A stretch of 46,253 nt of DNA, from the NCBI GenBank assembly GCA_947259395.1, contig CAMYMN010000013.1:1-46253 (forward strand), read 5' to 3'. Below the pieces are notes generated by a model. It saw only the letters and a list, made by a program, of their open reading frames with translations. It was not told where the DNA came from and made no database searches. The stretch is from an uncultured Gammaproteobacteria bacterium (lineage in GTDB: Bacteria; Pseudomonadota; Gammaproteobacteria; Arenicellales; JAANXG01). This document shows, piece after piece, positions 1 to 8,976 of this stretch; positions within the stretch are counted from its first letter, which is position 1, and every line of letters begins with the position of its first letter. The position numbers were made by a program, and so were the translations under genes.

Positions 1-59
1 CCTTCAACATCAACATCAACATTACCGACCCGACTCTGTACCGGGATTCCGCGGACTAA
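1..59 (+). CDS. 3' end of an unidentified gene (partial)
   Basis: An open frame enters from the left edge (first full codon at base 3) and ends at TAA 57-59. It encodes 18 residues ending in DPTLYRDSAD. It lies on the same strand as the two DUF3604 genes and could be the upstream member of that group, but 144 bases separate it from the next start. The fragment is too short to assign a family. The codons look like coding sequence, though chance cannot be excluded. Confidence 0.4.
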   Translation, partial: FNININITDPTLYRDSAD

Positions 60-203
60 CTATTTGATAATCTCTGGATAAATCGAAGACAACTTAAGTT
101 ATAGTTTGATCCCGGTTCCGCTCGACCACGAGTAGATGACCTGTCTTTAGCATTCTTAATTCCTCGAGACACAGCTAAAAAAAACCTAAGGAGACGACAC
201 ATC

Positions 204-2129
204 ATGCTACACCGCAACGTACTTACCGCCGTGTTGGCGTTGGTCCTGGCACCCGCGATGGCATCGGACGACGACCCGGTCGGACTGACGCCGACCACGG
301 AGGATGCCGAGGGCATGGGCGCAAAGCCCGGCTACTCCCCCTACGCGGGCCGGAGTTTTCCGACCGAGGTCTATTGGGGCGACACCCATGTGCATACCAA
401 CAACTCGCTGGATGCGCGCGGTTTTGGCGTGACCCTCGGGCCGGAAGAGGCGTTCCGCTTTGCGCGCGGTGAAGAGGTGACAACCAGCCACGGATTACCC
501 TTCAAGCTGTCGCGCCCGCTGGACTGGCTGGTGGTAGCGGACCACTCGGACGGCATGGGCGCGATGAAGGAGATCATTGCGGGTAATCCGAATCTTTTGA
601 AGGACCCGGTTGTCAAGAAGTGGCACACCGCGATGCGCACGGGCGGCGAGGCCGCGTTCGAAGCCACGATGGAAGTGATCAACGCCTTCAGCCAGGGCAA
701 GGTCCCGAAGGTGGTCCTGGACCGCACCTTCCAGCAGACGGTGTGGGACGACTACATCGACATCGCCGAGCGTTTCAACGAACCGGGACGGTTTACGGCC
801 ATGATCGGCTACGAATGGACTTCGACCGAGAAAGGCAACAACCTGCACCGCAACGTGCTTTACCGCGACGGCGGTGACCGTGCCCGCAGGATGGTGCCGT
901 ACACCACTGCCGAGAGCTTCAACCCGGAAGATCTGTGGAAGTGGATGGCCCGCTACGAAGAAGCGACCGGCGGGCAGGTATTGACGCTCGCCCACAACGG
1001 CAACATGTCCAACGGGATCATGTTCCCGGTGGAGACCAATCCGGCGACCGGCAAAGCACTGTCCGGCGACTACGCAAAACAGCGCGCCCGCTGGGAGCCG
1101 CTTTATGAGGTCACGCAAATAAAAGGCGATGGCGAGACCCATCCGTTGCTGTCGACGGATGATGAGTTCGCTGACTACGAAACTTTGGCACTTGGCAATC
1201 TCAACCTCACGGTGCCGAAAGAGGATCGCATGCTCAAGTACGAGTACGCCCGCGAGGCGCTCAAGAACGGGCTTTTGTTGGAGACAAAACTCGGAACCAA
1301 TCCGTACAAGTTCGGCATGGTCGGTTCCACCGATACGCACACGGCGCTGGCTGCGGTGGAGGAAGACAACTACATCGGCAAACATGCCGGCACCGAGCCA
1401 TCTGCTGAACGTTGGAACCACCCGATGGCGAAGTTCCAAGGTAGACAGTACGAGGGCTATGCGATGGCGTCGTCGGGCTACGCGGGCGTGTGGGCCACAG
1501 ACAATACGCGCAAGGCCCTGTTCGACGCCATGAAGCGCAAAGAGGTCTACGCCACCACCGGGCCGCGGATGCTGGTGCGCTTCTGGGGCGGTTGGAATTT
1601 TGTGGAAGACGACGGCAACAGCCGGCTGCCGGCGGCGGTGGGTTACGCCAAAGGGGTGCCCATGGGCGGCGATCTCACCCAGGCGCCAAATGGGAAGTCA
1701 GCCACATTCCTGGTTGCCGCACTCAAGGATCCTTATGGCGCTAACCTCGATCGCATCCAGATCGTGAAGGGTTGGCTGGACAAGGGCGGCAAGACTCAGG
1801 AGAAGGTGTACGACGTGGTGTGGGGCGACGCCGAGACACGCAAGCCCGGCGCGGACGGCAAGGTCCCGGCGGTCGGTAACACGGTGGACGTCGCGAACGC
1901 GACGTGGCGCAACACCATCGGCGATCCCGAGCTCATCACGGTGTGGAGCGACCCGGACTTCGATCCCGCGCTCAAGGCCTTTTACTATGCGCGCGTCATC
2001 GAGATCCCGACACCGCGCTGGACCGCCTACGATGCCAAGCGCTTTGGGCTGAAGATGTCCAAAGAGGTGCTCATGACCACCCAGGAGCGCGCCTACACCT
2101 CGCCCATTTGGTATACGCCTAGTACGTGA
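204..2129 (+). CDS. DUF3604 secreted protein with PHP-like metal-site motifs (paralogue 1)
   Basis: This is a 641-residue member of the DUF3604 family, whose biochemical function is not established to my knowledge. Residues 1-20 form a Sec signal peptide ending AMA, so the protein acts outside the cytoplasm. The mature part carries motifs resembling PHP/amidohydrolase metal centres: YWGDTHVHT (H62, H64), VADHSDG (D113, H114), IGYEWTS (E204), LAHNGN (H264), GDGETHP (E311, H313) and GSTDTHT (D377, H379). That suggests a metal-dependent hydrolase or phosphoesterase fold; the activity is inference. The ATG is supported by AAGGAG at 188-193. A second DUF3604 gene follows after 65 bases on the same strand and a third lies at 13895-15817, so the family is locally amplified. 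Confidence 0.9.
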   Translation: MLHRNVLTAVLALVLAPAMASDDDPVGLTPTTEDAEGMGAKPGYSPYAGRSFPTEVYWGDTHVHTNNSLDARGFGVTLGPEEAFRFARGEEVTTSHGLPFKLSRPLDWLVVADHSDGMGAMKEIIAGNPNLLKDPVVKKWHTAMRTGGEAAFEATMEVINAFSQGKVPKVVLDRTFQQTVWDDYIDIAERFNEPGRFTAMIGYEWTSTEKGNNLHRNVLYRDGGDRARRMVPYTTAESFNPEDLWKWMARYEEATGGQVLTLAHNGNMSNGIMFPVETNPATGKALSGDYAKQRARWEPLYEVTQIKGDGETHPLLSTDDEFADYETLALGNLNLTVPKEDRMLKYEYAREALKNGLLLETKLGTNPYKFGMVGSTDTHTALAAVEEDNYIGKHAGTEPSAERWNHPMAKFQGRQYEGYAMASSGYAGVWATDNTRKALFDAMKRKEVYATTGPRMLVRFWGGWNFVEDDGNSRLPAAVGYAKGVPMGGDLTQAPNGKSATFLVAALKDPYGANLDRIQIVKGWLDKGGKTQEKVYDVVWGDAETRKPGADGKVPAVGNTVDVANATWRNTIGDPELITVWSDPDFDPALKAFYYARVIEIPTPRWTAYDAKRFGLKMSKEVLMTTQERAYTSPIWYTPST

Positions 2130-2194
2130 CGGCGTGATTGGGCCAGTTCTCAATGCTGAGAAATAATGAATCACCAAATAATAGGAGGATCACC

Positions 2195-4141
2195 GTGAAT
2201 ACGGGACTGAAACACCCATCACTGGCGCAGCTTGGTATCCCGACGTTGTTTGCCATCATGTTCGTGTCGCCTCTGGCGGCACAGACCGAGCTGAGCCCGG
2301 GCGCGGCAGACGTGCCGGCGGCACAGAAGATCTATTCGCCTTACGTGGAACGCACAGTACGGGACAAGAACTTCGCCGAGGGCCTGTACTGGGGCGACAC
2401 CCATCTGCACACGAGTTACTCCAGCGACGCCGGCATGATCGGCAACAAGCTGGGTCCCGATGAGGCCTACAAGTTCGCCAAGGGCGGGGAGGTCCTCTCC
2501 AGCACTGGGCAACGCGCTAAACTGATCCGCCCGCTCGACTTCCTGGTTGTCTCCGACCACGCAGAGGCCCTCGGCCTCGCCCCATTTATCGCCGAAGCAA
2601 ATCCCGATTTGCTCTCCACGAAGAACGGCAAACGCTGGTATGACATGGTGAACGCCGGTGAGGGGTACGAGGCGTTTCGCGAATGGGGCGCCTACATGTT
2701 CAAGGGCGATCCCATCAAAAGCCCGCAGATGCAACGAACAGTCTGGGATCGGCAGATCGAAGCAGCCGACCGACACAACCAGCCGGGTGTCTTCACCGCG
2801 CTGATCGGCTACGAGTGGACATCGCTCAACACCGAGCAAGCGCCGAGCAATCTGCACCGCGTCGTGATTTTCAAGGATGACAGCGACAAGGCGGCGGAGA
2901 TCGTGCCGTTTTCTGCCTACGACTCACAGGACCCTGAGGATCTCTGGGCGTGGATGCAGGCCTACGAGGACAAGACCGGCGGCAGGGTGCTGGCGATTCC
3001 GCACAACGGCAATCTGTCGAATGGGCTGATGTTCGCGACCGAGCGTCTGAACGGCAAGCCCTTGACCCGGGAGTATGCCGAAACCCGTATGAAATGGGAG
3101 CCGCTGTATGAGGTGACCCAGATCAAGGGGGACGGCGAGGCGCACCCCAAACTCTCGACGACCGACGAATTCGCCGATTACGGCACGTGGGACAAGGGTG
3201 ACATCGCGGGGGTCAAGCCCAAGACGCCGGAAATGTTACCCCACGAGTACGCCCGTACCGCGTTGCAACTCGGTCTGCAGCAGGAAGCGAAGCTCGGTGT
3301 TAACCCGTTTAAATTCGGCATGATCGGCAGCACCGATGCCCACACCTCGCTGGCCTCGACCCGTGAAGAAAACTATTGGGGCAAGTTTGCCGGTACCGAA
3401 CCGGCGGCGGACCGCTACAAGCATTACGTCATCAAGGCCTTTAGCGGCGACGAAAGCCTGTCGACCTTCGCCTGGGAGGAGGTCGCCTCCGGTCTAGCCG
3501 CGGTATGGGCGCGCGCGAACACCCGCGAGGCGATCTTTGATGCCATGCAGAAGAAGGAAACCTACGCCACCACCGGTACCCGCATCACAGTACGCTTCTT
3601 CGGCGGCTGGGAGTATGGGAAGGACGACGTGTACCGGCCCGACGCGGTGGCCATCGGCTATGCGAAGGGCGTGCCGATGGGCGGCGACCTACCTCAAGGC
3701 GCAAGTGGTAACAAGTCTCCGGTGTTCATGGTCGGCGCACTGAAAGATCCCCAGGGCGCCAACCTGGACCGCATCCAGGTCGTGAAGGGCTGGGTCGATG
3801 AAAAGGGGGAGCGCCACGAGCGAATCTACGATGTCGTCTGTGCCGAGCGCGGCATCAACGATAAGCGTCGTTGCGAGAAGCCCATCGGCAACACCGTCGA
3901 CGAAAAGAACGCGACCTATTTGAACAACATCGGCACGGCGGAACTACGCGCGGTGTGGACGGATCCCGAGTTCAATCCCGAGCACCCGGCGGTCTACTAC
4001 GCGCGCGTGTTGGAAATACCAACGCCCACCTGGCAGGCTTTTGACGCCAAGTTCTACGGTGTGAAGATGCCGGAGCAGGTGCCGCTGTCGCACCAGGAGC
4101 GTGCCTACACCTCGCCGATCTGGTACGCGCCAACATCTTGA
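2195..4141 (+). CDS. DUF3604 secreted protein (paralogue 2)
   Basis: This second tandem DUF3604 protein has 648 residues. I chose the GTG at 2195 because AGGAGG lies just upstream (2183-2188) and because it places a clean signal peptide (residues 1-30, ending PLAAQ) at the N-terminus. An in-frame ATG at 2138 would add 19 unlikely residues. All putative metal-ligand motifs of paralogue 1 are kept: YWGDTHLHT (H70, H72), VVSDHAEALG (D121, H122), IGYEWTS, IPHNGN, KGDGEAHP and GSTDAHT. The first Asp-containing loop reads DHAE here and DHSD in paralogue 1. It is probably cotranscribed with paralogue 1. The substrate is unknown. REP-like repeats begin 21 bases after the stop codon. Confidence 0.9.
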   Translation: MNTGLKHPSLAQLGIPTLFAIMFVSPLAAQTELSPGAADVPAAQKIYSPYVERTVRDKNFAEGLYWGDTHLHTSYSSDAGMIGNKLGPDEAYKFAKGGEVLSSTGQRAKLIRPLDFLVVSDHAEALGLAPFIAEANPDLLSTKNGKRWYDMVNAGEGYEAFREWGAYMFKGDPIKSPQMQRTVWDRQIEAADRHNQPGVFTALIGYEWTSLNTEQAPSNLHRVVIFKDDSDKAAEIVPFSAYDSQDPEDLWAWMQAYEDKTGGRVLAIPHNGNLSNGLMFATERLNGKPLTREYAETRMKWEPLYEVTQIKGDGEAHPKLSTTDEFADYGTWDKGDIAGVKPKTPEMLPHEYARTALQLGLQQEAKLGVNPFKFGMIGSTDAHTSLASTREENYWGKFAGTEPAADRYKHYVIKAFSGDESLSTFAWEEVASGLAAVWARANTREAIFDAMQKKETYATTGTRITVRFFGGWEYGKDDVYRPDAVAIGYAKGVPMGGDLPQGASGNKSPVFMVGALKDPQGANLDRIQVVKGWVDEKGERHERIYDVVCAERGINDKRRCEKPIGNTVDEKNATYLNNIGTAELRAVWTDPEFNPEHPAVYYARVLEIPTPTWQAFDAKFYGVKMPEQVPLSHQERAYTSPIWYAPTS

Positions 4142-4162
4142 ACTAATTCTGTCTGGTATTCC

Positions 4163-4313
4163 GGGGACAGTTTACTTAATTGTGGAAAACTTGTTCGTAG
4201 GGATGTTTTCGCAATGAGTAAACTGTCTCCGCGCGCCCGCTTTACATGCACCCATTTATTCACAAATAAGTGAACTGTCCCCGTTTACGTCCCAAATAAG
4301 TAAACTGTACCCG
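4163..4313. repeat. REP-like repeat cluster 1 (four copies)
   Basis: A forward copy of the core GGGGACAGTTTACTTAAT starts at 4163 and runs to 4185. A partial inverted copy lies at 4216-4230. Two further inverted copies, at 4261-4283 and 4291-4313, form a direct tandem repeat with a 30-base period. The cluster fills the gap between the convergent DUF3604 and photolyase genes and could act as a bidirectional transcript-end hairpin. The last copy runs into the photolyase stop codon (TTA on the plus strand at 4315-4317). Confidence 0.85.
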
Positions 4314-4314
4314 T

Positions 4315-5745
4315 TTACGTGAGCGACTTGAATGCCGCCAATGCGCGTTCACGCGACGCCTTGAGGTCGACGATGGGTGCGGGGTAGTGGTCGCCGCGCC
4401 TAATGCCGGCGTCACGTAACACATCGTCGGGCGCGTCCCATGGTCTGTGGACATACTTGTTCGGCATTTCTGACAGTTCCGGCACATGGCGCCGCACGTA
4501 GACGCCGTCGGGATCGAATTTCTGTCCTTGGGTGACGGGATTGAAGATACGGAAGTACGGCGCGGCATCGGCGCCGCAACCTGCGATCCACTGCCAGCTG
4601 GCGCTGTTGTTCGCCAGGTCGGCGTCGACGAGGGTGTCCCAAAACCAGTCCTCGCCGTGGTGCCAGTGCAGCAGCAGGTTCTTCACCAGGAACGAGCCCA
4701 CGATCATGCGCACCCGGTTGTGCATGTAGCCGGTGCGCCACAGTTCGCGCATGCCGGCGTCGACAATCGGGTACCCGGTGTGGCCGCGCTGCCAGCGTTT
4801 CAAAGACTTGTCGTCATCGCGCCACGGAAACTGATCGAATTTTTTCTGCAGGTTGTCCCTCGGCAGCTCGGGCCAGTGGTAGAGCAGGTAATAGGAAAAC
4901 TCCCGCCACCCAAGCTCGCTCAGGAAGTGATCGATGTCGTTGGCAATGACGCTGTCTGCCTCGAGGGCCTTTGCGTCGTGCCAGACCTGGTGCGGCGAGA
5001 TCTCGCCGAAATGCAGATGCGGCGAGAGGCGGGACACGAATTCCTGATCGGGCCGGTCGCGTCCAGACTTGTAATTGTGTAAGCCTTGCTCGAGGAACGT
5101 GTCGAGACGCGCCTGCGCACCCCGTTCGCCGGGCGACCAGGTGCGCGCCATTTCATCGTACCAGTGGATATCCGGCAGCAGCTCGAGGCTGGCGAGCTCG
5201 GTGTTGGTTCCTACTTTGTGAATGCGAAGTCTTTTGGGTTTGTCCACTACTTCTCGCGGCGCCGCCCCGCCCGCCAGACAGCCCTTGCGATAAAACGGTG
5301 TGAACACCTTGTAGGGGGTGCCGTCCGCTTTGGTGATGAACGGCGGTTCGAACAGCAGCGAGCCATTGAAGCTCTGCGCGTCATAACCGTCGTCGATCAG
5401 CTCCTTCTTGATGATGGTATCGCGGGCGATGCGCCACGGTTCGTAACACCGGTTCCAGTAGATGCCGCCGGCGTTTACTTCGCCGGCAAGCCTGGGAATG
5501 AGCACATCCGCCTTGCCCTGCAGCAGGTGGAGGCCTCCGTCCAAGTCCCTGTTGAGGGATTTCAGACTCTCGTGCAGCCACCAGCGGCTCGCCGCACCCA
5601 TCGCCCACTCGCTGGCGCTGTTGTCGTCCAACACATAGACCGGCAGGATCGGGGCCCCGCTGGCGGCGGCCGTGCTCAAGGCAGGATTGTCGAACAGCCG
5701 CAAGTCCTGCCGGAACCAAACGATGATCGGTTGTGAGTTGCTCAT
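4315..5745 (-). CDS. phrB: Class I cyclobutane-pyrimidine-dimer photolyase
   Basis: This 476-residue protein has the usual length of class I photolyases, FAD enzymes that use blue or near-UV light to split pyrimidine dimers in DNA. The N-terminal alpha/beta antenna domain starts IVWFRQDLRLFDNPAL (residues 8-23). The catalytic FAD domain includes SPHLHFGEISP (241-251), GHTGYPIVDAGMRELW (321-336), MHNRVRMIVGSFLVKNLL (341-358) and DTLVDADLANN (370-380), with W384/W386 and nearby Trp residues for electron transfer. The second chromophore is probably MTHF or a deazaflavin. The gene lies 62 bases downstream of a second photolyase on the same strand, a likely operon. Its TAA stop lies inside a run of REP-like repeat sequence, so the repeat abuts or defines the C-terminus. 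Confidence 0.93.
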   Translation of the reverse strand: MSNSQPIIVWFRQDLRLFDNPALSTAAASGAPILPVYVLDDNSASEWAMGAASRWWLHESLKSLNRDLDGGLHLLQGKADVLIPRLAGEVNAGGIYWNRCYEPWRIARDTIIKKELIDDGYDAQSFNGSLLFEPPFITKADGTPYKVFTPFYRKGCLAGGAAPREVVDKPKRLRIHKVGTNTELASLELLPDIHWYDEMARTWSPGERGAQARLDTFLEQGLHNYKSGRDRPDQEFVSRLSPHLHFGEISPHQVWHDAKALEADSVIANDIDHFLSELGWREFSYYLLYHWPELPRDNLQKKFDQFPWRDDDKSLKRWQRGHTGYPIVDAGMRELWRTGYMHNRVRMIVGSFLVKNLLLHWHHGEDWFWDTLVDADLANNSASWQWIAGCGADAAPYFRIFNPVTQGQKFDPDGVYVRRHVPELSEMPNKYVHRPWDAPDDVLRDAGIRRGDHYPAPIVDLKASRERALAAFKSLT

Positions 5746-5807
5746 GGTCGATTTGATTGTTCGGGACGGAGATTTCGATTAGATGGAGATTTTGCCTCGT
5801 CCGGAGG

Positions 5808-7343
5808 CTAATGCTGCTGTCGGATCTTGTCTGCTTGTTTTTTGATGTCCCGCTTCTTGGCGCGGTCCAGCCGATCCAGGTTCCGCCACTGCAGCGCGGT
5901 GCGCGGGTGGCGCCTGAAACGCTGATTGTGACGTTGCAGGAAATCCCAATACAGGGTGGTGAATGGGCAGGCATGGTCGCCGACTGCTTTTTTTGGATCA
6001 TACCGGCAGTGCCTGCAGTAATTGCTCATCCTGTTGATGTAGGCACCGCTGGCGACATACGGTTTGGAGGCCAACACCCCGCCGTCCGCATATTGTGACA
6101 TCCCCAAGGTGTTGGGCAATTCGACCCACTCCACGGCATCGACGTACACAGATAGATACCACTCATGTACCTGGCGCGGATTCACCCCGAACAGCAGGGC
6201 AAACAAGCCTGTAACCATCAAGCGCTGAATGTGGTGGGCGTATCCATAATTAAGGGTCTGGCTTAGCGCGTGCTGAAGGCACTGCATGTCGGTGTCGCCG
6301 GTCCAATAAAACCGGGGTAGGGCGAGATCTGCGTGCAGCGCGTTGCGTTCCAGATATTCCGGCATATATTTCCAGTAGATGCCGCGTACGTATTCCCGCC
6401 AGCCGAGGATCTGGCGAATGAATCCTTCAACGGACGCCAAAGGAGCCCGCTGCTGTTCATAGGCCTCGACCGCAGCGGCGATCGATTCGCGAGGATTCAG
6501 CAGCTTTACATTCATCGCCGCGGCCAGACCGGAATGATAAAGGAACGGCTCATCGGTCCACATCGCGTCTTGATAGGGTCCGAACGCGGCGAGCCGATGT
6601 TGAGTGAAGTCCCGTAACGCATGGCGGGCATCGTTTTGCTTGACCGGCCAGTCAAAACTGGAGAGTTCACCCGGATGTTCGGGGAAACAATTCTCGACGG
6701 TCTTGATCACGTCGCGGGTGATCGCGTCCGGCGGGTAGCTGGGCCATAGCGGTATCCTGCCTGGACCCTGTCGCGGGAACGATTTGCGATTGTTGCTATC
6801 GTAGTTCCACTTCCCTCCTGCGGGTTGCGCGTCGTCCATCAGGATGTCCTCACGCGCACGCAAGTATCTGTAGAAGTATTCCAGCCGCAGCTGCTTTCGC
6901 TCGTCCGCCCATTTGTCGAACGCGGCCTGGTCACACAGGAAATGATCGTCTGGCAAACACTTGAAGTCGATGCCAAGGGCTGCGACCGCGCGTTTCAGCG
7001 ATTGGTGGACGCGGTAGTCGCCTGCTTGCACCATGCGCACCTTGCCGGGCTCAAGGTGTTTGAGGTCCAAGGTCAAGATCTCAGCGAGCGTCTTGGGCGC
7101 TGCTGGATCCAGTGCGTGGTAGGTGACTTCATAGCCTTTCGCTCTGAGCTCATTGCGAAAGTGACGCATCGCGGACAGAAAATACACGATGCGCATTTTC
7201 GAGGACCATACATGCGTCGCCTCCTCGTAAGCCTCGGCCATCCAGATTCGGTCTCGCTGTGGATCAAGATGCTGAAGCGCCGTGCTCTCCACATTGAGTT
7301 GATCGCCAAGCACGATGATCAAACGTGCCGCTTTCTCGTTCAT
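5808..7343 (-). CDS. Fe-S cluster (6-4)-type photolyase / CryB-PhrB family cryptochrome
   Basis: This 511-residue protein belongs to the prokaryotic cryptochrome/photolyase branch (FeS-BCP) that includes Agrobacterium PhrB and Rhodobacter CryB. Characterised members repair (6-4) photoproducts using FAD, a lumazine antenna and a [4Fe-4S] cluster. The N-terminus, RLIIVLGDQLN, is typical. Four cysteines sit at C355, C443, C446 and C459, the same relative spacing as the cluster ligands known in Agrobacterium PhrB. The FAD region includes EGFIRQILGWREYVRG and MVTGLFALLFGVNPR. The start overlaps the stop of the upstream small membrane-protein gene by four bases, so the two are translationally linked. 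Together with the downstream CPD-type enzyme it would cover both main UV lesions. Confidence 0.92.
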   Translation of the reverse strand: MNEKAARLIIVLGDQLNVESTALQHLDPQRDRIWMAEAYEEATHVWSSKMRIVYFLSAMRHFRNELRAKGYEVTYHALDPAAPKTLAEILTLDLKHLEPGKVRMVQAGDYRVHQSLKRAVAALGIDFKCLPDDHFLCDQAAFDKWADERKQLRLEYFYRYLRAREDILMDDAQPAGGKWNYDSNNRKSFPRQGPGRIPLWPSYPPDAITRDVIKTVENCFPEHPGELSSFDWPVKQNDARHALRDFTQHRLAAFGPYQDAMWTDEPFLYHSGLAAAMNVKLLNPRESIAAAVEAYEQQRAPLASVEGFIRQILGWREYVRGIYWKYMPEYLERNALHADLALPRFYWTGDTDMQCLQHALSQTLNYGYAHHIQRLMVTGLFALLFGVNPRQVHEWYLSVYVDAVEWVELPNTLGMSQYADGGVLASKPYVASGAYINRMSNYCRHCRYDPKKAVGDHACPFTTLYWDFLQRHNQRFRRHPRTALQWRNLDRLDRAKKRDIKKQADKIRQQH

Positions 7344-7552
7344 ATTGAAAATTTGCTGCGCCTTGATTCAGGATTGCCGCGGTTACCGATCCACGCCAGC
7401 AATGAAACGATCAAATATCCAACCAAGAACACCTCGATACTGCCGATCACAATCAGATGGATCCAGGCGATGATACCCTCGGACTTGGCGATGTTTGCAT
7501 AGAGTTCGACAGCGAAGATGCATGCAGCAAGAAACGCAAATAAATATGTCAT
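7340..7552 (-). CDS. Small two-TM membrane protein upstream of photolyase genes
   Basis: This 70-residue hydrophobic protein has one helix at about residues 2-20 (YLFAFLAACIFAVELYAN) and another at about 27-55 (AWIHLIVIGSIEVFLVGYL). A short charged tail follows. I prefer the ATG at 7552, with AGGACC just upstream; a GTG nine codons earlier (7579) is possible. Its stop overlaps the photolyase start in an ATGA arrangement, which argues that it is real and cotranscribed with the two photolyases. I do not recognise the family and no function can be assigned from sequence. Confidence 0.65.
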   Translation of the reverse strand: MTYLFAFLAACIFAVELYANIAKSEGIIAWIHLIVIGSIEVFLVGYLIVSLLAWIGNRGNPESRRSKFSI

Positions 7553-7668
7553 ATCGGTGGTCCTGCAACAGGGCGTCACGTCATTTTATGGCCCCGGCTG
7601 ATCATTTCGTCCAACGTGTCATGCAGCCATGAGGTCGGAATTCGGCCAGCGTAACTCTTAAGTCAACG

Positions 7669-8976
7669 TCAGGTACGCGGTGCCAGAGGGTTACTCTGAG
7701 CGCCGGGAAACTCCACCGTCACGCGGGTCCCGATTTCAGGCTGGCTGTCTATATTTACAGGCCAGTTGAAACGTTCCGATAGACGACGGACGATGGTCAG
7801 ACCGACGCCGAAACCGCCGCGCCGCTGCGAATGGCCCTGATGGAACGGTTTGAATACCTTTTCAACTTCCTGCTTGGGTATGCCAATGCCGCTGTCCTCA
7901 ATACGCACAAAACCGTCACCGATATGGACCGTCACCCGGCCCTCGTCGGTGTAGGAAAATGCATTGCGTATTAGATTGCCGATCAGCACCGACAGCACCT
8001 TCTCGGACGTGACGACGACTAGCGTGACGTCCGCCGTCGACTGCACATCGATCGGCTTGCCGGCGAGCAGCGGGGAGGCCCGCTCGATTTCTTCCGCCAC
8101 CAGTTCATTGACGCACACCGGTTCCCGGGACAGACCCTGCTCGGATTCCCGTGCCAGCAACAGGAATGCACCTACCAGATCTTCCATGTCCGTCGCAGAA
8201 CGCTTGATCCGCTGCACCGAGTTTCTCGCCGGGGTACTCAGTTCCTGCTCACTGAGCAGCATGTTCGCGGCGATCTTGATGACCGTCAGGGGGCTGCGTA
8301 ACTCGTGGCTGGCATCACGGGTGAACGCACGCTCCCGGTCAACGAATTCGTTAATCCGTTGGGCAAAGCGGTGCAGGGCGGCAGCGAGGGATGACACCTC
8401 CTCGTTGGGGTCGTCTTTGAACCCGCTGGCATCGAACACGGCTGCGTTCGGGTGCTCCAGATTCAGATCGTGTACGGCGTGGGCCAACTTGATGATCGGC
8501 GATACCGCCCGCCGTGACTGCCGGTACGCGATCCAGGCCCCGACGTATAGCATCACCAGTACAATGGTGAGCGGCACCAGGCCGAAGTACAAAGCGAGTT
8601 CGTTGACGCTTTCACCGTCGAACACCAACACCAGCCGCTGCCCCGCGTGCTCCGTCACGTAGACGACGGAGTAGTCCAGTGCGGAAGATCCGTGGAACCC
8701 GGGGCCCAATTCACGGAGTTCGGGTGGAAGTCCATCACCTCCTTCCAGCGCGCCCAGGTAGCCGGTGAGATTCAGTGTGTCCGGCTTCGGGAATTGCCTT
8801 TGCTCGTCATAATGACGCCAGAAATAATCCGCTTCCGCGCGCAGGGCTTGTTTCACCAGCACTTCCTCGAGTACGAACGCCGCCGCATAGACGCTCAACG
8901 CCGCGACCACGCTGATTAGGACGGCCTGGAGAAGAAACGCCTTGTCCAGCTTGCGGCGTAGCCCGACCTCACTCAT
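7669..8976 (-). CDS. Sensor histidine kinase (two-component system)
   Basis: This 435-residue membrane histidine kinase has TM helices at about 13-35 and 129-150 flanking a periplasmic sensor region of about 90 residues, then a HAMP-like linker. The phosphoacceptor box is DASHELRSPLT with H224. The ATPase domain has the N box GNLIRNAFSYT (N338), G1 DSGIGIP (D361), F box FKPFHQG and G2 GGFGVGLTI. It overlaps the upstream response-regulator gene by 8 bases, so they form one transcript. The downstream small membrane-protein and photolyase genes follow on the same strand after 116 bases. The sensed signal is unknown, and the short periplasmic domain shows no family I can name. Confidence 0.92.
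   Translation of the reverse strand: MSEVGLRRKLDKAFLLQAVLISVVAALSVYAAAFVLEEVLVKQALRAEADYFWRHYDEQRQFPKPDTLNLTGYLGALEGGDGLPPELRELGPGFHGSSALDYSVVYVTEHAGQRLVLVFDGESVNELALYFGLVPLTIVLVMLYVGAWIAYRQSRRAVSPIIKLAHAVHDLNLEHPNAAVFDASGFKDDPNEEVSSLAAALHRFAQRINEFVDRERAFTRDASHELRSPLTVIKIAANMLLSEQELSTPARNSVQRIKRSATDMEDLVGAFLLLARESEQGLSREPVCVNELVAEEIERASPLLAGKPIDVQSTADVTLVVVTSEKVLSVLIGNLIRNAFSYTDEGRVTVHIGDGFVRIEDSGIGIPKQEVEKVFKPFHQGHSQRRGGFGVGLTIVRRLSERFNWPVNIDSQPEIGTRVTVEFPGAQSNPLAPRT

Noticed and set aside
495-1439. Long minus-strand frame opposite the first DUF3604 gene (314 codons)
   Set aside because: It is a shadow of a strongly supported GC-rich gene and its translation is Arg/His-rich with no domain.
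2138-2194. Upstream in-frame ATG for the second DUF3604 gene
   Set aside because: It adds 19 polar residues before the signal peptide, while the GTG at 2195 has a strong AGGAGG.
4163-4313. Direct repeats considered as a CRISPR array
   Set aside because: The copies are in mixed orientation, spacing is irregular, there are few units, and the same sequence is dispersed across the window.
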